Source: DASWTL01 sp036402155 (GTDB lineage: Bacteria; Bacteroidota; Bacteroidia; Sphingobacteriales; Sphingobacteriaceae). Taken from it: a stretch of DNA of 5,299 nucleotides. Shown here piece by piece: positions 1 to 5,299 of this stretch; the first letter of the stretch is position 1; each line of letters starts with the position of its first letter. Both the position numbers and the translations under genes were made by a program. The DNA is taken from contig DASWTL010000264.1 in assembly GCA_036402155.1 (NCBI GenBank), positions 1-5,299 on the forward strand, written 5' to 3'. The notes beneath the pieces were generated by a model that had not been told where the DNA came from, ran no database searches, and saw only the letters and a program-made list of their open reading frames with translations.

Positions 1-1
1 A

Positions 2-3000
2 GGTGAGCCCCTGCCGGGAGCCTCAATTAAAGTGAAAGGTACAACCATAGCTACAACCACCGATGTGGATGGTGGATTTCGAATAAAAGGGGTGGAAGAA
101 AATGCTGTGATTGTAGTTACGTACGTAGGGTTTTTAACCCAGGAGATTGCGTTAAATAACCAGCGAATCCTGAACATACAATTAAAAGAAGACCAGCAGG
201 GACTGAATGAGGTTGTTGTAGTGGGTTATGGAAGCCAAAAGAAGGTGAATTTAACCGGATCAGTTTCTACAGTTAGTGCTAAAATGCTTACTGACCGGCC
301 AATTACAAATGCTGTTGGAGCACTGCAGGGAGCAGCTGCCGGCGTAACGGTAACACGTACATCGGGCAAACCTGGCGACGAAGGTTATAGCATACAGGTG
401 CGGGGCCTTACTTCTGTAAATGGGGGTAATTCGGCATTAACTATTATAGACGGCGCTCCCGGTGATCTTAGTTCCATTAATCCGGAAGATATTGAATCGG
501 TGAGCGTATTAAAAGATGCTGCAGCCGCTGCCATTTATGGCGCCAGGGCGGCACGCGGTGTTGTTTTGGTTACCACCAAAAAAGGTAAAAAAGGCAAACC
601 GGTAATAAATTATAATAATCTGTTTGGCGTTCAGTACCGAACCAACATGCCCGAGAAGCTGCCGTCTTATATCGAATCGCAGATGACCAGGGAGGCGCAG
701 AGCAATGCAAATGGGAGCGGAGATCCGTTTTCATATTCAAGATATATCGAGTGGATTAAAGATCCGAACATGAATTATTCCATTGATCTTGGAACTGCAA
801 ATCCTTCCGATTATAACTATACCGATAATGTGGATCTTACCCGGGTTATGATGAGAGATAATACGCCTGAGCAGAAACACAGTTTATCCTTAAGCGGTGG
901 GGGTGATAAAGATACCTATAATTTGTCCTTCGGATATTATAATCAGGATGGGTTATTTAATAAGCTGGTACAGGACAGGGGCAGACGACTTAACGGACGG
1001 TTTAATTATAACAGGCAAATCAGTAATAAGGTATCGTTCAGTGCAAACTTATCCTATGCCAATAATCTGTATGAAGGCCCTCCCGGATCCGGAAATAGTT
1101 CAATTGAGGGCCAATCCGGTTTGCTGTATAGTATAATGAATTTAAGGGCGCTTTATCCGGTGTATGTGCCTGGAACAACGGATGAATATGCAACAGGGTC
1201 CGGACTATATCCAAGAACTGTTTTCGGAGGGAACATAAACAACAAAAGCGAAAAGCTTTCGGGCGTTTTCAATTTGCAAGCTGTTGATCTCTTAAAAGGT
1301 CTTAAGCTGACTGCTATGTATAGTCCGGGGTTCAGAGTTGACAACAATCAGACCATAGACAGGAAGACACCGATTTCCAGTCTGGTGCTCCACAATTTAA
1401 TGGGTGGAGTAACAGGCGCGCCAAAGCTTTTTAAAGCGCGAAATATAGATGTTACTAACAATACCCAATTCCTGGCTGATTATGATTTCAATCTGAATAC
1501 AAAGCATACATTTCACTTGTTGGGAGGTTTTACATATGAATATTTAAGAAGTGACGATGTAAGCGGTACGGCCAGTAACTTATCGTCTAATGACCTGTTC
1601 TCGTTTAAGTTAAGAGATCCGTCGCAGCTTACTTTGGACGAGAATATAGGTGAATGGGCCTTGTATTCCTATCTGGGAAGGTTACAATATGCGTTTGACG
1701 AAAAATACCTGTTTCAGGCCGATGTTCGTTATGATGGAAGTTCCAAATTGGCACCAGATAATCGCTGGCGTGCATTTCCTTCATTTTCGGCTGCATGGCG
1801 CTTAGGTAATGAGCCCTGGTTTCAAAACCTGACTACATTTTTTGATGAGTTTAAGATAAGGGGATCCTGGGGACAATTAGGTAATGATGCACTGGGCAAC
1901 TATGATTATTTATCTTCAATTTCATCAGCTGCAGGTTATCCTTTCGGCGGAAAATCAGCCCTGTATTACCGGGAAGCTACCCTGGCCTCTGCATTAAAAA
2001 CCTGGGAGACGATAGAAGAATCGAACATTGCACTGGATCTTACTTTCTTTAAGCAACGCTTCAACATAACAGCCGAGTATTTTAAGAAAATAAATAAGAA
2101 TATGCTGGCGCCACTTACAGCTTCAGATATGCTGGGAGTAGGGCTTTCTAACTATAACGTTGGCAATCTTGAAACAAAAGGCTGGGAATTAACCCTGGGC
2201 TGGAGAAGCCAGGTTTCTCCAACGTTCAGTTATTACCTGAATGCTAATCTGCACGATTCCAAAAATATAGTAACCAAGTATGCCGGTCGTAATACGGTTG
2301 TAATGGGTAATAATGGAATTATAGAGGGTATGCCGTTCAATTCTATTTTTGGTTTTGTTGCAGATGGATTGTTTCAAACGCCGGAAGAAGTGGCAGCTCA
2401 CCCGGTTCAGATGGGATTTGCCAGAACAGCTCCCGGAGATATTAAATACAGGGACATTAATGGAGATGGCGTAATTAACCAGGGCAATGGCAGGCTGGGT
2501 GATTCGGGCGATCTTGTTTATTTAGGAAATCCTAATCCGCGGTATAGTTATGGTTTCGACCTAGGATTTAACTGGAAGTCTGTTGATTTCTCTGCATTTT
2601 TCCAGGGAGTTGGCAAACGCGAGTTTTATATGCCGGCAAATTTGTTGGTTCCCTTTGGTGCATCGTGGTTACAGCCATTTGCTTATCATCTGGACTACTG
2701 GACACCCGAAAATCGGGATGCCAGGTTTCCGCGACTATATCAGGCCGCAAACCACAACAGGTACCCATCTACATTTTTCAAAGCTAACGGCGCCTACATG
2801 CGTTTAAAAAATCTGCAGATTGGCTATACCTTACCAAAATCGTTAACCCAACGGGTTAAAGTTCAGAAGGCCCGTGTTTTCTTTTCCGGAAGAGACCTCT
2901 GGGAGATCAGTAAAATGTGGGAGAAAAGCTTTGATCCTGAGTATTTTAATTCTACAAGTGGAAGCTCTGTTTACCAGTACCCGCTTTTACGAAACTATAG

Positions 3001-3025
3001 TTTAGGTATCAACCTGTCACTTTAA
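2..3025 (+). CDS. SusC/RagA-family TonB-linked outer-membrane transporter, 5'-truncated
   Basis: This is the channel half of a SusC/SusD importer, a TonB-dependent beta-barrel that carries a large ligand across the outer membrane. The frame is open from base 2, giving 1007 visible residues. The GTG at 32 is internal, because the ten residues before it (GEPLPGASIK) are typical of a carboxypeptidase-regulatory-like domain. Residue 1 here is the codon at 2-4. That domain covers about 1-66. A conserved LNEVVVVGYG stretch at 68-77 leads into the plug at about 78-200. The plug holds LTIIDGAPGDL (from 146) and DIESVSVLKDAAAAAIYG (163-180) followed by ARAARGVVLVTTKKG, the SusC signature region. Barrel landmarks are RYDGSS (576-581), GSWGQLGN (621-628) and an acidic loop DINGDGVIN (818-826). 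The barrel ends in NYSLGINLSL, then tandem TAA stops at 3023-3028. The signal peptide and start of the first domain lie outside the window, and any extra STN domain would too. The ligand is unknown. The family is certain; the substrate is not. Confidence 0.96.
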   Translation, partial: GEPLPGASIKVKGTTIATTTDVDGGFRIKGVEENAVIVVTYVGFLTQEIALNNQRILNIQLKEDQQGLNEVVVVGYGSQKKVNLTGSVSTVSAKMLTDRPITNAVGALQGAAAGVTVTRTSGKPGDEGYSIQVRGLTSVNGGNSALTIIDGAPGDLSSINPEDIESVSVLKDAAAAAIYGARAARGVVLVTTKKGKKGKPVINYNNLFGVQYRTNMPEKLPSYIESQMTREAQSNANGSGDPFSYSRYIEWIKDPNMNYSIDLGTANPSDYNYTDNVDLTRVMMRDNTPEQKHSLSLSGGGDKDTYNLSFGYYNQDGLFNKLVQDRGRRLNGRFNYNRQISNKVSFSANLSYANNLYEGPPGSGNSSIEGQSGLLYSIMNLRALYPVYVPGTTDEYATGSGLYPRTVFGGNINNKSEKLSGVFNLQAVDLLKGLKLTAMYSPGFRVDNNQTIDRKTPISSLVLHNLMGGVTGAPKLFKARNIDVTNNTQFLADYDFNLNTKHTFHLLGGFTYEYLRSDDVSGTASNLSSNDLFSFKLRDPSQLTLDENIGEWALYSYLGRLQYAFDEKYLFQADVRYDGSSKLAPDNRWRAFPSFSAAWRLGNEPWFQNLTTFFDEFKIRGSWGQLGNDALGNYDYLSSISSAAGYPFGGKSALYYREATLASALKTWETIEESNIALDLTFFKQRFNITAEYFKKINKNMLAPLTASDMLGVGLSNYNVGNLETKGWELTLGWRSQVSPTFSYYLNANLHDSKNIVTKYAGRNTVVMGNNGIIEGMPFNSIFGFVADGLFQTPEEVAAHPVQMGFARTAPGDIKYRDINGDGVINQGNGRLGDSGDLVYLGNPNPRYSYGFDLGFNWKSVDFSAFFQGVGKREFYMPANLLVPFGASWLQPFAYHLDYWTPENRDARFPRLYQAANHNRYPSTFFKANGAYMRLKNLQIGYTLPKSLTQRVKVQKARVFFSGRDLWEISKMWEKSFDPEYFNSTSGSSVYQYPLLRNYSLGINLSL

Positions 3026-3041
3026 TAATTATCGAAATTTT
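3026..3041 (+). promoter_or_regulatory. A/T-rich translation leader of the SusD-like gene, no Shine-Dalgarno
   Basis: Only 16 bases separate the transporter stop from the next ATG, and they read as A/T-rich sequence with no AGGAGG-like element. Such leaders are normal in Bacteroidota, where Shine-Dalgarno pairing is little used. The start at 3042 is supported because the nearest upstream in-frame stop is at 3003-3005, no other ATG lies between, and a lipoprotein signal peptide begins right at this ATG. There is no room for a terminator, so co-transcription with the transporter is expected. Confidence 0.55.
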
Positions 3042-4694
3042 ATGAAAACGACATATAGAAAATACTTTTCGTTGCTTCTTGCTCCGGTACTAATTACAGT
3101 AGGCGCTTGCAAAAAGCTGGATGATATCAAACCCGAATCAACATTAACCGATGCTGGCTACTGGAATAGTACAGATGATCTTAAAAATGCTTCTAACTAT
3201 TTTTATACCTTCTTACCGGTTATTCAGGCAAATAACCATACAGCATGGTCAAATGAAGGGGCTAATACTGCTGCCGACATTCTACCTGTTAGTGATGGTT
3301 CGAGAGTAGCGCCCGCCACAACAACAGACTGGACAGATAATTACAGGTTAATCCGCGCCTGTAACAAATTACTTGAAAATTCATCCCGGGTAAGCGGTGA
3401 TGCACGATTAATTAACCGGTACAATGGTGAAGCACGTTTTTTTCGAGCCTGGGCTTATTTTAATATGGTGCAGCGTTTTGGCGATGTCCCCCTCATTCTG
3501 CGAACCTTTGATATAGATGATGATCTGAACGTGGCATCACGTACCCCAAGGGAAGAAGTATTGGATGCAATTTATACTGATCTTGATTATGCTGCAGCTA
3601 ATATGTACAAGGCTTCTCAACTTGTTGCCGATGAATATGGCCGGGCTACCAGTGCGGCGGCATTGGCATTGAAAGCACGTGTAGCTCTTTTTGCAGGTAC
3701 ATTTAATAAGTATCACAATAAGGGCAATGCAAACAAGCACCTTGAATTGGCTGTATCTGCCAGCGAAACTTTAATGAATAGTGGGGAATGTGCCTTGTTT
3801 AATTATGCGGCAAAGCCCGACAGTAGTTATTATTATCTTTTCCGTTACGAAGGTGAAGGAGCCAATAACAAAGAAGTTCTACTGGTACGATTTTATGGAA
3901 ATAATGTTAGCAGCGTTGTAGCGGCTCATAATTATACCCGCGAAATGGATATCAATGCAGGTCCCAACCCAACACAGGAGCTGGTGAATGCCTATTTGTA
4001 CACCGATGGCCTGCCCAAAGAGAAATCTTCTTTGTATCAGTCGCCGGTAAATACCATGACCGAGTTTCAAAATCGTGATCCACGACTGGGCATGACCATA
4101 TTTAATCAGAACCATACCTATTATACCAGTCGTTACGCACCTGGTGCCGGGGCTTTTAGGTCACGGAAGTATTTTATTTACAATGCCGCTGAAATTGGCG
4201 CCAAGCAAAGTTTTATTGATAATATCCTGATACGGTATGCAGAGGTACTACTTTCATTTGCGGAGGCAAAGTATGAATTGAACGGAAGTATTTCTGATGC
4301 AGACCTGGATAAATCTATAAACCTGCTCAGGGCCAGGGCGAAAATGCCGGTAAAACTAACTAACGCTTTGGTTACTACTAATGAACTGAACATGCGCGAT
4401 GAGATACGAAGGGAACGCAGGGTTGAACTGGCAACCGAGCTTGACCATGCCTATTGGAATTTAATCCGTTGGAAAACTGCAGAAACCGAACTTCCCAAAG
4501 AACTTCTGGGCAGAAAATATTTTCCATCAGAAATGGGACAAATTACTGACCCAGGTATGATCAACCCGGATGGATATATAATCCTTCAAAAAGCAGCTAA
4601 CAGAACCTTTAACCCGGCAAAGGATTATTTATGGCCATTGCCAACCAAAGAATTAGGAATAAATCCTAACCTGGTGCAAAATCCCGGATGGTAA
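3042..4694 (+). CDS. SusD/RagB-family nutrient-binding outer-membrane lipoprotein
   Basis: This is the ligand-capturing lid that sits on the SusC-like barrel encoded just upstream. It is complete at 550 residues, normal for the family. The N-terminus is a lipoprotein signal: basic MKTTYRKY, a hydrophobic stretch to residue 20, and the lipobox VGAC with Cys23 as lipidation site. CKKLDD after cleavage resembles a Bacteroidota surface-export signal. The SusD-like N-terminal region (about 24-220) contains YWNSTDDLKNA (40-50) and GEARFFRAWAYF (129-140) followed by NMVQRFGDVPLI, a helical TPR-like segment that is a family hallmark. The SusD/RagB C-terminal region (about 270-550) includes NRDPRL (344-349), ILIRYAEVLLSFAEAKYELN (395-414), INLLRARAKMP (426-436), IRRERRVELATE (455-466) with a following YWNLIRW, and the closing DYLWPLPTKELGINPN with NPGW at the very end. 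The last residues LWPLP and NPGW are typical of intact family members. The bound substrate cannot be read from sequence. Spacing to both neighbours implies one operon. Confidence 0.96.
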   Translation: MKTTYRKYFSLLLAPVLITVGACKKLDDIKPESTLTDAGYWNSTDDLKNASNYFYTFLPVIQANNHTAWSNEGANTAADILPVSDGSRVAPATTTDWTDNYRLIRACNKLLENSSRVSGDARLINRYNGEARFFRAWAYFNMVQRFGDVPLILRTFDIDDDLNVASRTPREEVLDAIYTDLDYAAANMYKASQLVADEYGRATSAAALALKARVALFAGTFNKYHNKGNANKHLELAVSASETLMNSGECALFNYAAKPDSSYYYLFRYEGEGANNKEVLLVRFYGNNVSSVVAAHNYTREMDINAGPNPTQELVNAYLYTDGLPKEKSSLYQSPVNTMTEFQNRDPRLGMTIFNQNHTYYTSRYAPGAGAFRSRKYFIYNAAEIGAKQSFIDNILIRYAEVLLSFAEAKYELNGSISDADLDKSINLLRARAKMPVKLTNALVTTNELNMRDEIRRERRVELATELDHAYWNLIRWKTAETELPKELLGRKYFPSEMGQITDPGMINPDGYIILQKAANRTFNPAKDYLWPLPTKELGINPNLVQNPGW

Positions 4695-4724
4695 TTGTAA
4701 GGTATTAATCTCAAAATATTAGAT
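4695..4724 (+). promoter_or_regulatory. A/T-rich leader of the third lipoprotein gene, no Shine-Dalgarno
   Basis: This 30-base spacer follows the SusD-like stop and has no terminator hairpin and no clear Bacteroidota promoter (no TAnnTTTG-like -7 element with a TTTG box upstream). It decides the start: an in-frame TAA at 4698-4700 leaves eight sense codons before the ATG at 4725, none of them a usual start codon. The A-rich stretch just before the ATG is a normal initiation context for this phylum. The downstream gene is therefore probably translated from the same message as its neighbours. Confidence 0.5.
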
Positions 4725-5299
4725 ATGAAACTTATAAAATTAGTGTTGATAGGTGTGCTGGCGGGTATATTAGGTATTACCAGCTGTAAAAAAGAAGAGG
4801 CGCCTGATTTGAATACGTCATTAGACGATCTGGCTTTCGATAAACTACTAACCAAATATTCACTCTCTGAAATTCGCGCCAAGTACAATGGAGCAGATGT
4901 AAACCTCGGTGAGGGTAAGATATCCGGCATTGTAATTTCAGAAACTGATAATGTGGGCAAGCCAAGCAATATGCCTGCACCTGTAAATCATGTAATTATT
5001 CAGGACGGACATTCCGGGATAATTTTAGACTTTGGTGAATCACATACCAAAACATGGCCGCTTTACCGCGGAGATTCAATTGTTGTAAAGATATCCGGCA
5101 GTGTGCTGACGCGTAAAAACGGAGCCATGTATATTAAAGGTTTGGACCGGGCAAAAATGCAGGTGATTGGCTACAATGCCAATAATACCGGGCCTAACAA
5201 CCGGGTGAAAGTGCGGCAGGTAAGTGTGCAGGAGCTGATGAGTAATTTTTCTGCTTATGAAAGCACATTGGTTAGGGTACGTGCAGAAATAAACCCTGA
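4725..5299 (+). CDS. DUF5689-like lipoprotein, 3'-truncated by the window edge
   Basis: The open frame gives 191 residues plus two bases with no stop, so the gene continues past the right edge. The N-terminus is a clear lipoprotein signal: MKLIK, a hydrophobic run to about residue 18, and a GITSC lipobox with Cys21. The mature end CKKEE fits the Lys-plus-acidic pattern that sends lipoproteins to the cell surface in Bacteroidota. From about residue 46 the sequence resembles, by recall, the DUF5689 family: YSLSEIRAKYNGADVNL (45-61), KISGIVISETDN (65-76), HVIIQDGHSGIILDFGE (89-105), then YRGDSIVVKISGSVL (114-128). The later stretch SVQELMSNFSAYESTLVRVR (167-186) fits the second half of that family. 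The alternation of short beta-strands with a 'GD.I.VKISG' turn suggests an OB-like barrel, which is inference. Family members often sit next to SusC/SusD pairs, but their biochemical role is unknown to me. Ligand binding at the surface, or a binding module fused to a downstream catalytic domain, are both possible. Family assignment is likely, not certain. Confidence 0.82.
   Translation, partial: MKLIKLVLIGVLAGILGITSCKKEEAPDLNTSLDDLAFDKLLTKYSLSEIRAKYNGADVNLGEGKISGIVISETDNVGKPSNMPAPVNHVIIQDGHSGIILDFGESHTKTWPLYRGDSIVVKISGSVLTRKNGAMYIKGLDRAKMQVIGYNANNTGPNNRVKVRQVSVQELMSNFSAYESTLVRVRAEINP

Larger units (their letters stand above)
2..5299 (+). other. Putative SusC-SusD-lipoprotein uptake operon (both ends open)
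   Basis: Three genes on the same strand are separated by 16 and 30 bases with no visible terminator, which is how SusC/SusD loci are usually built. The promoter and any regulator would lie left of the window. Downstream genes, which would often include the enzymes that reveal the substrate, lie right of it. With no carbohydrate-active enzyme visible, this should be called a SusCD-type uptake locus and not yet a polysaccharide utilisation locus. Confidence 0.75.

Noticed and set aside
32..34. GTG as the start codon of the SusC-like gene
   Set aside because: The same frame is open to base 2, and the residues upstream (GEPLPGASIK) are conserved in the first domain of the family. A start at 32 would also leave the protein without any signal peptide.
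571..600. A-rich near-repeat around the plug coding region as a slippage or repeat element
   Set aside because: It encodes the conserved TTKKGKKGK end of the plug signature. The Lys codons explain the composition, and the frame continues intact.
897..1136. + strand frame of 79 codons inside the SusC-like gene
   Set aside because: It lies in another frame within a continuous, conserved barrel-coding region and has no initiation context or domain of its own.
4703..4721. Possible hairpin or terminator in the second spacer
   Set aside because: The only pairing seen is about four A/T pairs (TAAT with ATTA) with no G/C stem and no following T run. It is too weak to act as a terminator.
4625..4969. 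Minus-strand open frame of 114 codons across the SusD-like/DUF5689-like junction
   Set aside because: It overlaps the conserved C-terminus of the SusD-like protein and the signal peptide of the next gene, both well supported on the + strand. Its translation shows no recognisable domain.
4777..4980. Second minus-strand open frame inside the third gene
   Set aside because: It lies within the DUF5689-like coding sequence and its Cys/His-rich translation resembles no family. It is an antisense shadow.
5297..5299. Terminal TGA read as the stop of the third gene
   Set aside because: It is out of frame with the ATG at 4725, whose last complete codon is 5295-5297. The frame-consistent translation stays family-like to the edge, so no frameshift is needed and the gene is simply cut.

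Overview
The window suggests a member of the Bacteroidota. It carries a SusC/SusD-type outer-membrane uptake pair, an arrangement essentially confined to that phylum. Both start codons that can be seen follow A/T-rich leaders with no Shine-Dalgarno sequence, and two lipoproteins begin with a cysteine followed by Lys-Lys and acidic residues, as surface-exported Bacteroidota lipoproteins do. The base composition looks moderately AT-rich by eye. The sequence does not fix a genus; a Sphingobacteriales or Chitinophagales-like environmental bacterium is a guess.

Layout: three genes, all on the + strand, fill almost the whole window. (1) Positions 2-3025 hold a SusC/RagA-family TonB-dependent transporter that lacks its true 5' end. 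The frame is already open at base 2, inside the N-terminal carboxypeptidase-regulatory-like domain. (2) Positions 3042-4694 hold a complete SusD/RagB-family lipoprotein of 550 residues. (3) Positions 4725-5299 hold the first 191 residues of a third lipoprotein, best matched by recall to the DUF5689 family, which runs off the right edge without a stop codon. The spacers are only 16 and 30 bases and show no terminator or recognisable promoter, so the genes look like one operon whose promoter lies left of the window.

How they work together: the SusC-like barrel and the SusD-like lid should form a 'pedal-bin' complex on the outer membrane that captures a ligand (oligosaccharide, peptide or other polymer fragment) and imports it with TonB energy. 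The third protein is probably a surface lipoprotein that helps bind or process the ligand. The window has no glycoside hydrolase, peptidase, sigma/anti-sigma pair or hybrid two-component system, so the substrate cannot be named.

No RNA gene, mobile element, CRISPR array or long repeat was found. I saw nothing that amounts to a new biological system. The most open point is the role of the DUF5689-like lipoprotein and what lies beyond the right edge.
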